NCBI GenBank assembly: GCA_964435305.1
Contig: CAYSZH010000002.1
Span: 1 to 64,000 of the forward strand
Length of the DNA: 64,000 nt
Source: Granulosicoccus sp964435305
GTDB lineage: Bacteria; Pseudomonadota; Gammaproteobacteria; Granulosicoccales; Granulosicoccaceae
Direction: 5' to 3'
The notes under the pieces were generated by a model. It worked only from the letters and a program-made list of their open reading frames with translations. It was not told where the DNA came from and made no database searches. Of this stretch, positions 17,675 to 26,842 are shown piece by piece. The first letter of the stretch is position 1. Each line of letters begins with the position of its first letter. Made by a program: the position numbers and the translations under genes.

Positions 17675-19066
17675 ATGAATCACCTACCGCTGTTTTTTAA
17701 GGTGGAGAAAAAACTGTGCATTGTTGTGGGTGGTGGGAGAATAGCCAGCAGAAAAACCAAATCGCTGCTCGCCGCTGGCGCAAATGTAACGCTCATAGCG
17801 CCCAAGATTCACACCCATTTAGGCAAACTTGCTTCCCAGGGGCAGATAAGCCATTTGGCAGAAAGCTACCCTTGTGAGCAATTTTCTGAGTTGCTGCCAA
17901 GCGCTACATTAGTGCTTGCCTGTACTGATTCAAGCGCTGTTAACGCTGACATAGCCGCTATGGCAAAGTCTGCTGCTGTGCTGAGCAATATTGCAGACAA
18001 CCCTGAAGCCGGTGATGTACTTCTACCATCGATTGTCGATAGGCACCCACTGACCATAGCGATCAGTAGCGGTGGTGCATCGCCCATTATGACCCGGTTA
18101 ATCAAACAGCGAATAGAGGCGTATATCCCTTTAGGCGTGTCTTCCCTTGCAAAGCTTGCCGGTGAATACCGAACACGGGTACGTTCAAAACTGCCAACGC
18201 TTGCGCTGCAAAGAAGGTTTTGGGAAAACGCGTTTGATGGCGAGGTTTCAAGGCACGCACTTAACGGCGATACAGATCTGGCAAAAGCCACTCTGGAGAG
18301 CACACTAACTTCTTTTGCCGAATCAGCAGAACCCGAAGGTGAGGTCTATCTGGTTGGTGCGGGGCCGGGCGACCCTGACCTACTGACATTTCGTGCTTTA
18401 CGATTAATACAGCAAGCTGATGTCGTGTTACACGATCGCCTGGTATCAGAACCGATTTTAAATATGTGCCGAGAAGATGCACAGCGAATCTATGTGGGCA
18501 AGAAAAGAGATGTGCATGCAATGCAACAAGAGACCATTAACGAGACCTTGGTCAAATTCGCTCAGGAGGGTAAACGTGTTTTGCGCTTAAAAGGCGGTGA
18601 TCCTTTTATTTTTGGGCGCGGTGGCGAAGAGATTGAAACATTGTCTGATCACGGTGTACGCTTTCAGGTTGTACCCGGCATTACCGCGGCATCCGGTTGT
18701 GCCAGCTATGCAGGCATTCCATTGACTCACAGAGATCATGCGCAATCGTGTGTATTCGTGACCGGGCATCTAAAAGACGGCACGCTCGATTTGCCCTGGG
18801 ACAAACTGGTATTACAATCACAAACAATCGTGTGCTACATGGGACTTGTGGGTTTGCCAGTCATATGCGAACAGCTGATCAAACATGGGCTGAATAGCGA
18901 TACGCCAGCTGCCCTGGTGGAAAGAGGCACCACTAAAAATCAGAATGTTTATACCGGTACTGTCTCAAGCTTACCAGAGATAATAAGTACAAAAGAGGTT
19001 CGCGCACCTACATTAATCATCATTGGCAGCGTTGTCTCGCTACACAGAAAACTTGCCTGGTATTGA
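17675..19066 (+). CDS. cysG: Siroheme synthase CysG
   Basis: A 463-residue fused enzyme for siroheme from uroporphyrinogen III. The N-terminal domain (1-~200) is the NAD-dependent precorrin-2 dehydrogenase/ferrochelatase: CIVVGGGRIASRKTKSLL and SNIADNPEAGDVLLPSIVDR, with ISSGGASPIMTRLIKQRIE. The C-terminal domain is the SAM-dependent uroporphyrinogen methyltransferase: VYLVGAGPGDPDLLTFRALR, VLRLKGGDPFIFGRGGEE and VVPGITAASGCASYAGIPLT. Length and order match E. coli CysG. Siroheme serves sulfite/nitrite reductase; no such gene lies nearby. The start has a GAGAG site six bases upstream. Confidence 0.96.
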   Translation: MNHLPLFFKVEKKLCIVVGGGRIASRKTKSLLAAGANVTLIAPKIHTHLGKLASQGQISHLAESYPCEQFSELLPSATLVLACTDSSAVNADIAAMAKSAAVLSNIADNPEAGDVLLPSIVDRHPLTIAISSGGASPIMTRLIKQRIEAYIPLGVSSLAKLAGEYRTRVRSKLPTLALQRRFWENAFDGEVSRHALNGDTDLAKATLESTLTSFAESAEPEGEVYLVGAGPGDPDLLTFRALRLIQQADVVLHDRLVSEPILNMCREDAQRIYVGKKRDVHAMQQETINETLVKFAQEGKRVLRLKGGDPFIFGRGGEEIETLSDHGVRFQVVPGITAASGCASYAGIPLTHRDHAQSCVFVTGHLKDGTLDLPWDKLVLQSQTIVCYMGLVGLPVICEQLIKHGLNSDTPAALVERGTTKNQNVYTGTVSSLPEIISTKEVRAPTLIIIGSVVSLHRKLAWY

Positions 19067-19139
19067 CAAAAAATGCAGCCAAATGCAGATCATGTAAGTT
19101 GCAACGATCGGAACAGAGGCTTGCCCGAATCAAAGAAAT

Positions 19140-19162
19140 AAGGGGCGTTAAGCAACACCCCT
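19140..19162 (-). terminator. Terminator for the small acidic gene
   Basis: On the minus strand AGGGGTGTT/AACGCCCCT form a 9-bp stem with one G-U pair and a 4-base loop, followed by tatttctttg. It sits just after the stop at 19168. On the plus strand the wobble becomes a C-A mismatch, so it fits minus-strand transcription best. Confidence 0.6.
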
Positions 19163-19167
19163 GTCAA

Positions 19168-19413
19168 TCATCCGTAGTCAAAATCAGCCCAATCATCGGG
19201 CAATACGGTGGAACCCGAAAGGTCGTTAAAATTTTCCTGTACAAATTCAACATCACCCGGATTCAACTCAGATTCATCGATTACTCTGTCAGGCGACAAA
19301 TCTAAATCTTCGAACAGATCATCATCCCAGTTTTCATCATTAATACTTTCGACAAAAAAACTGTCTTCATCAAGGAGATCATTCTCTACTACTGCTAACT
19401 GTGGCTCACTCAT
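19168..19413 (-). CDS. Small highly acidic protein
   Basis: An 81-residue protein dominated by Asp and Glu (for example WDDDLFEDLDLS and ELNPGDVEFVQENF) with almost no basic residues. A good ribosome site (AGGAA, 4 bases before the ATG) and its own terminator make it a probable real gene. No family is recognised. It lies downstream of the YugP-like gene on the same strand with a 167-base gap. Acidic small proteins of this kind can mimic nucleic acid or bind basic partners, but there is no direct support here. Confidence 0.6.
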   Translation of the reverse strand: MSEPQLAVVENDLLDEDSFFVESINDENWDDDLFEDLDLSPDRVIDESELNPGDVEFVQENFNDLSGSTVLPDDWADFDYG

Positions 19414-19580
19414 TGTTCCTGTTTCCTGCTTAGTGCACCTTGCACAAAAGCGTTAGCGGCCAGCCTTTCTTTCAGATCAAGATTGCCCAAACAGGCTTAC
19501 GCGAATACAGTCACATGAAGACGTGTTTTATAACAGTTGATTGTGCAATGGCTCAAATATTTAATGTCAAGAAAATCTAA

Positions 19581-20303
19581 TCAACGTCGATTCATTAACA
19601 TTCTGAGTATGCCTGTTCGATGCAAGTAATACAGCAGCGTCATCAATGATGCAATTGCCGAAGCCAGGTAAGTTAAAAATGCGGCATTGAGCACAGAAGC
19701 CGCGCCATCCGCCTCGTTCTGATTCACTATGCCAGCGTTTACCATGGCTGTTTTTGCTCGAGCACTGGCATCCCATTCAACCGGCAAGGTTACTACTGAA
19801 AAAACCACCGCTGCAGCAAATAGTGCACAGCCCAGTAACAGTACGGGCATGCCGAACACCGGAGCGAGCGCCATCAGGAGACTTCCGACCATAATCACTG
19901 GCATCGACATTTTGCTTGAAATATTGGTGATAGGAACCAGCGTTGAACGCATCTTTAGCCACTTATAGCCTTGCGCATGTTGCAACGCATGCCCTGCTTC
20001 ATGACAAGCCACACCAATGGCGGATACTGAGGTTGCATTGTACACAGGCTCTGACAAGCGCAGGGTTTTGTTACGCGGATCGTAGTGATCACTTAGTCGC
20101 CCGCCGGTGGCTTCAATTCTACAATCTGTAACACCTTCACGCTCCAACATGAGCTGAGCCGCCTGAGCACCTGTCATACCCTTTTGAGTCCCTACCGATT
20201 CATACTTGGCAAAGGTCCTTTTAACCATCATGGACGCAAGGCCCGACAGCGCCATTGTTGGCAGCATCACAAACAGCATGTAACTAAAGTCAAAACCCAT
20301 CAT
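19581..20303 (-). CDS. YugP-like membrane zinc metalloprotease (second copy)
   Basis: A 241-residue membrane protein of the YugP/Zn_protease_2 family. HExxH is present as ACHEAGHALQ near residue 103, preceded by DHYDPRNKTLRLSEPVYN, the family's substrate-strand signature, and followed by hydrophobic helices and LPVEWDAS with the putative third ligand Glu. The ATG at 20303 has AGAGG five bases upstream; a GTG at 20309 overlaps that site. It is closer to the classic YugP pattern than the copy at 500-1186. Role: membrane-associated peptidase of unknown substrate. Confidence 0.88.
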   Translation of the reverse strand: MMGFDFSYMLFVMLPTMALSGLASMMVKRTFAKYESVGTQKGMTGAQAAQLMLEREGVTDCRIEATGGRLSDHYDPRNKTLRLSEPVYNATSVSAIGVACHEAGHALQHAQGYKWLKMRSTLVPITNISSKMSMPVIMVGSLLMALAPVFGMPVLLLGCALFAAAVVFSVVTLPVEWDASARAKTAMVNAGIVNQNEADGAASVLNAAFLTYLASAIASLMTLLYYLHRTGILRMLMNRR

Positions 20304-20445
20304 ATGCACCTCTTGTCATCTAAATCGAACATATAGTAGAGATGATAAAGCAAACATCAAGTACATAGCTTGCTCTGTTTAAAAACAATTGAAAAGCTGA
20401 TGGATGGTAATGCGCAAGTTACGTTGGTATTAGGGCAGGCTTGTT

Positions 20446-20482
20446 CAATAAAAGGCCCCGCAGTGCACCACCGCAGGGCCTT
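20446..20482 (-). terminator. Intrinsic terminator for the lipoprotein gene
   Basis: On the minus strand AAGGCCC...GGGCCTT forms a 7-bp stem with a GC-rich interior, followed by TTATT. It lies 40 bases past the stop at 20523. The plus strand carries less of a T-run. Confidence 0.7.
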
Positions 20483-20522
20483 CAAATACAAATCTTACAC
20501 AGAGCTATTACCGACAAACAGA

Positions 20523-21218
20523 CTACTGTCGGACAAGCCCGCTTGAATTAAAATCAAAATCGAATGTTCTGTCGTCAGCATTGCTACCGTCACTGAAACC
20601 ACTGGGCACTGCCTGAAAAAAAGTGGTGGTGTCATCACTGAGTCGGAACGCCGTAAAAAATGTACGAAAACTTCCATCGGCCTGAAGAGCGGCCTCTTGA
20701 TCTTCGCTGGGCTGTGCCCCGTCGAATCGGATATCCGATGCAGTCACGTTCGCAAGAACGGTGTTATTAACCCCCACGATACCGTCAGTAAAAATAGACG
20801 AATAGAATATATCCAGGTCGGCCTCTCTAACAGCAGGGATTGCTGGAGAGGTGCAACTGGTATCAGTAAAAAGACGTTGCGTTTCAGTGCCGCTCTGACC
20901 ACTAATTTCCATAGTGATAACCTGGCTGAGCCCGCCTTCAAAGTTTCTGCATGTGCCAGTCCAGATGCCATCAAACTGGGTGACAACATGGCTGTCATCT
21001 ATGCCTGGCCTAAGGTCGAAAAAACAGCTTGCATCGACCGGGTCGCACTCTTCATCATCGTCAAATGAGTCGAGAAAATCTAAAAAGGATTGATTATTGT
21101 TTGGTGCACCGGATTCGGGTGCAGGTGAATCTGAACCGCCACCGCAAGCGGCCAGCAGAAACAACGGTGCAAACATGACACACATTGATTTATTTAACTT
21201 GCTTATATTTTTAAACAC
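20523..21218 (-). CDS. Lipoprotein of unknown function
   Basis: A 231-residue predicted lipoprotein. I chose the GTG at 21218 because GAGG lies five bases upstream and it gives a compact signal: MFKNISKLNKSMCVMFAPLF then LLAACGGGSD with lipobox Cys. The longer frame to 21362 would put 48 residues before the signal. An Asp-rich linker with two Cys (DDDEECDPVDASC) precedes a beta-rich domain starting FDGIWTGTCRNFEGGLSQVI, which recalls small lipocalin/META-like domains. I do not recognise the family. It ends in a proper terminator and is monocistronic. Confidence 0.65.
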   Translation of the reverse strand: MFKNISKLNKSMCVMFAPLFLLAACGGGSDSPAPESGAPNNNQSFLDFLDSFDDDEECDPVDASCFFDLRPGIDDSHVVTQFDGIWTGTCRNFEGGLSQVITMEISGQSGTETQRLFTDTSCTSPAIPAVREADLDIFYSSIFTDGIVGVNNTVLANVTASDIRFDGAQPSEDQEAALQADGSFRTFFTAFRLSDDTTTFFQAVPSGFSDGSNADDRTFDFDFNSSGLVRQ

Positions 21219-21504
21219 GGCCGCCTCAGCATTTGGAAACAAACGTAATTCTATATTGAACATGAATGAATGCAAGCCGAGCGCAAGCAAGGCGAACGCG
21301 ACACGCGGCACAGCGTGTCGCTGAAACCGCCATTTATCAACCTTAAAACTGAATAGCGTCAAGTATTGCGCCAGTAATTCTTATACTAAAGATTAGGCAA
21401 TTTATTTTTTACTTCTCCAAAGCAAGCCCTATCCAACTCGTGTTATTAGTGCGTAATTATAAAACACATTTTCTAAAACGGTTTTTTTGCCCTATGATCC
21501 GAAT

Positions 21505-23136
21505 TCACTCAAGCAGAAGTTGACCGAACTGCTCGCGCAATTTGCTTTTTAGTACTTTACCTGTTCCACCCAGGGGCAGCGTATCGGTAAAGACAACGGC
21601 ATCCGGAATTTGCCATTTAGCAATTTTATTTTCAAAGTACTGCAAAAGCTCACTATCAGACGTTTCACTGCCATCGTTCAAAACAATAACCAACACCGGT
21701 CGCTCGCCCCACTCGCTGTGCTGTGCAGCGATGGCCGCCGCGTTGGCCACATCCGGATGACCTACAATGATATTCTCCAGCTCAACCGATGAAATCCATT
21801 CTCCGCCAGATTTGATCATGTCTTTGGACCGGTCTCGTATAATCATATAACCGTCTTCATCAATAGTTGCCACATCACCGGTATCAAACCAACCGTCATC
21901 GGTTAACGCAGAGTGTTCTGCTTTGAAATAGGTATGCACAACCCATAAACCGCGAACTTGCAAGCGCCCCTGGGTAACACCATCTTGTGCAACAGGTTTG
22001 TCGTCTTTATCCATTAGACGTAGTTCGACACCATATAACGCTCTGCCCTGCCCCAAGCGAACTTCCCGCTGCTCAGACACAGGTTGACTTAGATGTTTAA
22101 ACAACAACTGGTTAATTGTGCCAAGCGGGCTGGTTTCGGTCATTCCCCATGCGTGAATCGAATCCACATCATAATTATCACGGAAGGTTTCCAACATTGA
22201 AGCGGGCAACGCCGAACCACCTACAATTGTGCGCTTAAGCGAAGGTATTTTGCTGCCAGTCTTTGCAAGCGCTGCCAACAACCCCATCCAGATGGTTGGC
22301 ACACCCAGTGCCAATGAAACTTTATGATCATCAATGAGTTTAACCAGGCTTTCTCCATCGAGCCCCGGGCCTGGCAGAACCAGGCAACAACCACTGGCCG
22401 CTGCAACATAAGGCACACCCCAGGCATTAACATGAAACATAGGCACTACGGGCATAACAGCATCACTGGCTGAAATCGCTAAGCCGTCGGGTGTATTAGC
22501 GCCCATAGTATGTAGCACGGTAGAGCGGTGAGTATACAAAACACCTTTTGGATGCCCCGTGGTACCTGAGGTATAACACAAGCTTGACGGCCTATGCTCA
22601 TCAAGATTAGGCCATTGGTAGTCAGCCTCAGCCGAGGCAATCAGATCGTCGTAGAACAGTAGATTGCTAATTTGTGCTACTGCATCTTCTCGTGCCGAAT
22701 CACTGTTAGAGCCCATTAATATAAAGTGCTTAACACCCGTGATCTTTTTTTGCAAGGCAGATACCAGCGGTAAAAACGTTGTGTCAAAAAATACTATTTG
22801 ATCATCTGCATGATTAATAATGTACTCAAGCTGCTCAGGAAAAAGCCGTGGGTTAATCGTGTGACAAATACGACCGCTTCCCGCAACACCAAAGTATATT
22901 TCAAGGTGTCGATAATTATTCCAGGCTAAGGTTGCACAACAGGCATCTTCTGGCACACCTAATTTATCTAGTGCTGATGCAAGACTGCGTGCTCCCTGCG
23001 CGACACTGAACCAGTGCTTTACGACTACCGAGCGATCCGACTCTACAGAGACGATCTCTGTGTCACGATGATAACGTGAAGCATGTTCGAGCAGTGATGA
23101 TATCGTTAACGAGGAACTCATCATGCTATTGATCAT
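21505..23136 (-). CDS. Medium/long-chain acyl-CoA ligase (AlkK/DmdB-like)
   Basis: A 543-residue adenylate-forming enzyme. P-loop LCYTSGTTGHPKGVLYTHRS, then WGMTETSPLGT (A5), GWFDTGDVATIDEDGYMIIRD (A7-A8) and a C-terminal lysine context LPLGGTGKVLKSKLRE. Overall resemblance is to AlkK medium-chain acyl-CoA ligase and to DmdB, the methylmercaptopropionate-CoA ligase of marine bacteria; sequence alone does not decide. It activates a carboxylic acid to its CoA thioester with ATP. ATG at 23136 is eight bases after AAGGGG; an upstream GTG at 23142 is too close to that site. An inverted repeat at 23228 may be an operator. Confidence 0.88.
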   Translation of the reverse strand: MINSMMSSSLTISSLLEHASRYHRDTEIVSVESDRSVVVKHWFSVAQGARSLASALDKLGVPEDACCATLAWNNYRHLEIYFGVAGSGRICHTINPRLFPEQLEYIINHADDQIVFFDTTFLPLVSALQKKITGVKHFILMGSNSDSAREDAVAQISNLLFYDDLIASAEADYQWPNLDEHRPSSLCYTSGTTGHPKGVLYTHRSTVLHTMGANTPDGLAISASDAVMPVVPMFHVNAWGVPYVAAASGCCLVLPGPGLDGESLVKLIDDHKVSLALGVPTIWMGLLAALAKTGSKIPSLKRTIVGGSALPASMLETFRDNYDVDSIHAWGMTETSPLGTINQLLFKHLSQPVSEQREVRLGQGRALYGVELRLMDKDDKPVAQDGVTQGRLQVRGLWVVHTYFKAEHSALTDDGWFDTGDVATIDEDGYMIIRDRSKDMIKSGGEWISSVELENIIVGHPDVANAAAIAAQHSEWGERPVLVIVLNDGSETSDSELLQYFENKIAKWQIPDAVVFTDTLPLGGTGKVLKSKLREQFGQLLLE

Positions 23137-23227
23137 ATACACATCCCCTTATGCAGACTGCCACTGAGCCTGTGGATTAAACAGTAGCGAATACTGTGTT
23201 ATAGAAATCGCTGTTCTTATATCGAAA

Positions 23228-23255
23228 TTTGTACAAGCACAAGCGTACGTACAAA
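23228..23255 (-). promoter_or_regulatory. Candidate operator upstream of the acyl-CoA ligase
   Basis: A perfect 7-bp inverted repeat TTTGTAC...GTACAAA with a 14-base spacer, 92 bases before the ligase start. The symmetry suits a dimeric repressor such as a TetR- or GntR-type fatty-acid regulator, but no regulator gene is adjacent. Confidence 0.3.
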
Positions 23256-23398
23256 AACAATACCATCACCTTTGCAATTTTTTAATGAGGTGTCAAGCAA
23301 CACAACACATAATTGGGATGTCAACAAATATCAGAAAGTTCAGCATCGCAAGCTGCGACGATTGACAGGCAATTTAAAATAAGAGCACTACGCCGGTA

Positions 23399-24673
23399 TT
23401 ACTGCCTTGGGAATCGATCTATCAGGTACGTAGCACTTTGGGAGTTACTGCTTTGTAGCAGACTTTCGGCTTCTTTGATATTAAGTTTTAACAAACTGAT
23501 TACACCCAATATCAGAGAACTGTCATCGCGAGCACGCTCCGCCATTGACGTATGAAAACGCCAACCCGGCACACTATTAACGCGGGCCCATCGAGAGAAC
23601 TGATCAACAAGCTCTCGCTTTTGATTCGAGCTCAACTTGTCCGAACTTAACCGAAAAGGTTTTATAGCCAGTTTGAAATTGTCAGGATCAGGCACCACGT
23701 CCATGATTTTGACCGTACACACTACTGGCGCGGATACGACGGCTAGGCCACCGTTTGCCAACTGACTCTTATCCCAGTATGCAGGTTCAATGTAATAGCC
23801 GATAGAACCAGGAGAAGACTCGCGCGACATAACCAGAGGCAGCCGAAAATTCCCCTGCGAATTACTCCGCGACAAAGCATACTCATGGATAGCACGAGGC
23901 AATTCTACTTCTTGTGTTGTGCCCGATATTGGCAAGTGCTCAGAACCCATCGCCACCCAGCTAGCCGTTGCCGGTACGTTTTGGCAAGCCTGCGGGTAGT
24001 GATACCCTTCGGCCTTAAAACCCAGCACCCCCGCAGGCTTTCCAACAATCAGTTGAGCAAGGCCCGGCGCATACTTTACCGATTTCATGTCATCGACCGG
24101 AATAATCTGAAAAACATAGTCCACCACTTTAGCCACATTGGTATTCATTGCAGTGACAATGACTTTATAGTCTCCGTTTTCGATCGCAAACCAGCGCGGG
24201 TCAAAAGCATATTTACGCGAGCTAGTTTTGATCGACGGCCATGCCTCTCCCCCGGATAACAGCAATCGATCATTGATGACACGTAATCGCATTATTGCTC
24301 GCGGACCAGCCGCAATGACTTCCTCATCATTTAATGGATCATTGGTAATGCGCACATTGAATTGACCGTTTCGAGCTGTCATGACAGCCACAAATCGACC
24401 GGTAGCCAGATCATCCGCATGCGCAAAATCATACCGATACCAATCTTCAGGGTCCTGTTCATGATGGGCCAGATCTACTGGATCGAACAAGGTGATCAGC
24501 TTGTTATTGGTCGTTATCACAGCCGAGTGAGACCAGCCACTGGCCGTGGTCGACAGGGCTTGAACCTCCGGTGCTGATGCACAGCCAGTTAGCAGCAGCA
24601 TTATGGCCACAATAGACATTGCCAGCAGACGCAACGCGATACAGGTTTCTGGACGCTGTGCGCCCGAACTCAT
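23399..24673 (-). CDS. Lipoprotein of unknown function
   Basis: A 424-residue predicted lipoprotein; ALRLLAMSIVAIMLLLTGCA places the lipobox Cys at about residue 34 from the ATG at 24673. An upstream in-frame start at 24751 adds 26 residues with no benefit, and neither start has a clear ribosome site. The body looks beta-rich: VVDYVFQIIPVDDMKSV, GYHYPQACQNVPATASWVAM, PGSIGYYIEPAYWDKSQL. The last ~100 residues are helical (QKRELVDQFSRWARV, ISLLKLNIKEAESLLQ). I do not recognise a family. It is divergent from kdgK. Confidence 0.65.
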   Translation of the reverse strand: MSSGAQRPETCIALRLLAMSIVAIMLLLTGCASAPEVQALSTTASGWSHSAVITTNNKLITLFDPVDLAHHEQDPEDWYRYDFAHADDLATGRFVAVMTARNGQFNVRITNDPLNDEEVIAAGPRAIMRLRVINDRLLLSGGEAWPSIKTSSRKYAFDPRWFAIENGDYKVIVTAMNTNVAKVVDYVFQIIPVDDMKSVKYAPGLAQLIVGKPAGVLGFKAEGYHYPQACQNVPATASWVAMGSEHLPISGTTQEVELPRAIHEYALSRSNSQGNFRLPLVMSRESSPGSIGYYIEPAYWDKSQLANGGLAVVSAPVVCTVKIMDVVPDPDNFKLAIKPFRLSSDKLSSNQKRELVDQFSRWARVNSVPGWRFHTSMAERARDDSSLILGVISLLKLNIKEAESLLQSSNSQSATYLIDRFPRQ

Positions 24674-24922
24674 CGCGTTACGTAAATGTTCTTCGACAAT
24701 AATCAAATTTGCTGCCTGTATTAGCTGGTTAAAACCACGGCTTTCAGACAATTTATCGACTCAATTCACGAATAACTTAGATTCCATCCTCCCAGGACTT
24801 TGTGAACCAGCTATCGAATTGATCAATATTGGGTCAACTGGCGCTTCCAATGCAGTTTTGGCTAAGGTTGAACTCAATTAATTGTTACCATGCTGTCCTG
24901 GCACTGTACGAGAATGACTTAA

Positions 24923-25930
24923 TTGAAAATTGCCTGTATCGGAGAAGCCATGATCGAGCTTTCACTGGGTAACGGTGTCACTCCGACTGCCCAAGACGCC
25001 GATCACCAACTAGAGTCAGCCAGCAAATTAGTGTCGTCCGTGCAGCTGGGCTACGCGGGCGATACCTTGAACACCGCGATCTATCTCAAAAGAACTGCGG
25101 CTGATTTAGGCTCAGATGCGAGCGTCTCTTTTGTCAGTGCCGTAGGTTGCGATACATTCTCCGATCAAATGCTGCTTATGATTGAAAGCGAGTCTATTAA
25201 CACAAATCATATTGCCCGAAACAGCAAACGCTTACCCGGTATATATGCAATCTCAACAGATGAATTTGGTGAAAGAAGTTTCAGTTATTGGCGCGATAGC
25301 TCTGCCGCAAGGCTACTGTTTCAGGAACCATTTGGTCCGGCGCTACAAAGCCTCGAACAATATGATGGAATTTATTATTCTGGCATCACACTCGCCGTGC
25401 TGCCGTCACAAATAAGAACCCAGCTTTTGAATTACCTGAATCATTTCAGAAAAAACGAAGATAAATGGGTCGCGTTTGACTCTAACTACCGACCGCACCT
25501 TTGGCAATCTGCAGACGAAGCCAGACAGTTTACAGAGCAAGCCTATCGCAACTGCGATATCGCACTACCCTCAGTTGATGACGAGCAAAATTTATTTGAA
25601 GATGACAGCGAGAGCGCTGTAATTGAACGACTCCAAAGCTATGGCATAAAACAAGGCGCTCTAAAACGCGGTGCTAAAGGCGCATATAATCTGACCCTCG
25701 ACGAAAATACAAATGAACACGCTGTGACCGCTGATAGCGGGAATTTAATCGTAGTCGAATCGGTTGTGGACAGTACAGCAGCTGGAGATAGTTTCAATGG
25801 CGGTTACCTTGCCAGCTGGATATACGACAAAAAGCAGCCGAGCGCGCTAGTGGCTGGCCACAATTGTGCAGCACGTGTTATACAACACCGTGGAGCGATT
25901 GTACCAATAGACACCTGGCTTGCTGGCTAG
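24923..25930 (+). CDS. kdgK: 2-dehydro-3-deoxygluconokinase (KDG kinase)
   Basis: A 335-residue PfkB-family sugar kinase. It opens IACIGEAMIELSLG as KdgK does, then GYAGDTLNTAIYLKR (substrate-binding GGD-like loop), LPGIYAISTDEFGERSFSYW (KDG signature) and the C-terminal ATP-site motif VDSTAAGDSFNGGYLA with catalytic Asp. It phosphorylates 2-keto-3-deoxygluconate to KDPG in hexuronate or alginate/pectin breakdown. The start is TTG at 24923 with a weak ribosome site; the homology begins exactly there. No aldolase or uronate genes flank it. Confidence 0.9.
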   Translation: MKIACIGEAMIELSLGNGVTPTAQDADHQLESASKLVSSVQLGYAGDTLNTAIYLKRTAADLGSDASVSFVSAVGCDTFSDQMLLMIESESINTNHIARNSKRLPGIYAISTDEFGERSFSYWRDSSAARLLFQEPFGPALQSLEQYDGIYYSGITLAVLPSQIRTQLLNYLNHFRKNEDKWVAFDSNYRPHLWQSADEARQFTEQAYRNCDIALPSVDDEQNLFEDDSESAVIERLQSYGIKQGALKRGAKGAYNLTLDENTNEHAVTADSGNLIVVESVVDSTAAGDSFNGGYLASWIYDKKQPSALVAGHNCAARVIQHRGAIVPIDTWLAG

Positions 25931-25973
25931 CCGAAAAACATAGCGGCAACAAAATTATTGTAAAAATCAAGTT

Positions 25974-26621
25974 TTACCAAACATAGCGTAAACCAACACT
26001 ATAATTCGGGTCGTCGAGATTACGCGCACCCAGTGCAAGGTCAAGTTGGTTTAATAGACGATAGACTACTGTCGCATTTATCACTTCATCTTGAAAAGCG
26101 CCATCAAAATAGGGCAATAACACCACCAACTGAGCTTCAAGAGAGGGTAGCAAGGATGCCCGTGCACCGAGCTCAAGATCTACTCCGTTACTGGTGATTT
26201 CTATCTTAGTGCCATCTGTGGCTTCGGCCCCTACAAGGATGCTGTCGTACAATAACGAAACTAACCAATCAACCCGCGACCAGCGTGTACTTTGTCTGTG
26301 GTAGTTCACTCCAAGCTTTCTTTCGATAATATAGGTACTGACTCGGTTGATGTTGCCAAATTCATCTATGTTGTCAAAGTCTGCAGTCAGGTCGAGATAC
26401 TCTCCCGTAAGTGAGAAACCGGAACCTACGTCCAAAAGTATTGTAAACAGGAAAGGGTTTTTAATCGGGTCCTGATCCAACAGATATTGCACTTGGAAAT
26501 AGCTATAGCTGCGTTGCGTTTCCCCCGTATCGAATACCGATTGAGCCCGGCTTGAACCGCTGGCAATTAGAAAAAGTAACGTTAGCAGAACCGCCCACAC
26601 TCGACCTCTGATCACCAACAC
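25974..26621 (-). CDS. Outer-membrane beta-barrel protein
   Basis: About 215 residues with a signal peptide (VWAVLLTLLFLIASGSSRAQ, cleavage after RAQ) and alternating beta strands (RSYSYFQVQYLLDQ, FSLTGEYLDLTADFD, LGVNYHRQSTRWSRVDWLVS, NYSVGLRYVW). The terminal aromatic Trp is typical of outer-membrane barrels recognised by BamA. I prefer GTG at 26621, six bases after GAGG; the frame extends to a GTG at 26633. Family unassigned; about eight to ten strands. It is convergent with kdgK. Confidence 0.7.
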   Translation of the reverse strand: MLVIRGRVWAVLLTLLFLIASGSSRAQSVFDTGETQRSYSYFQVQYLLDQDPIKNPFLFTILLDVGSGFSLTGEYLDLTADFDNIDEFGNINRVSTYIIERKLGVNYHRQSTRWSRVDWLVSLLYDSILVGAEATDGTKIEITSNGVDLELGARASLLPSLEAQLVVLLPYFDGAFQDEVINATVVYRLLNQLDLALGARNLDDPNYSVGLRYVW

Positions 26622-26842
26622 TTTACACCTCACGCGGTTCGGGCTACCTTAAAACGCGCAATTGGGTCAACTACGCTTTTGGAAAAAGGGTAACGCTTAA
26701 TACAGAATATTAATAGGCACAGTTTATAACACGAAACTTACAGGGCTATGCTGATTAAACATACCTGTGATGTTGTGGTACACCGTATGGTATTGTGGAA
26801 AGGCCTGAAAGGGATTCCAGACCGTATTATTAAGTCAGGTAA

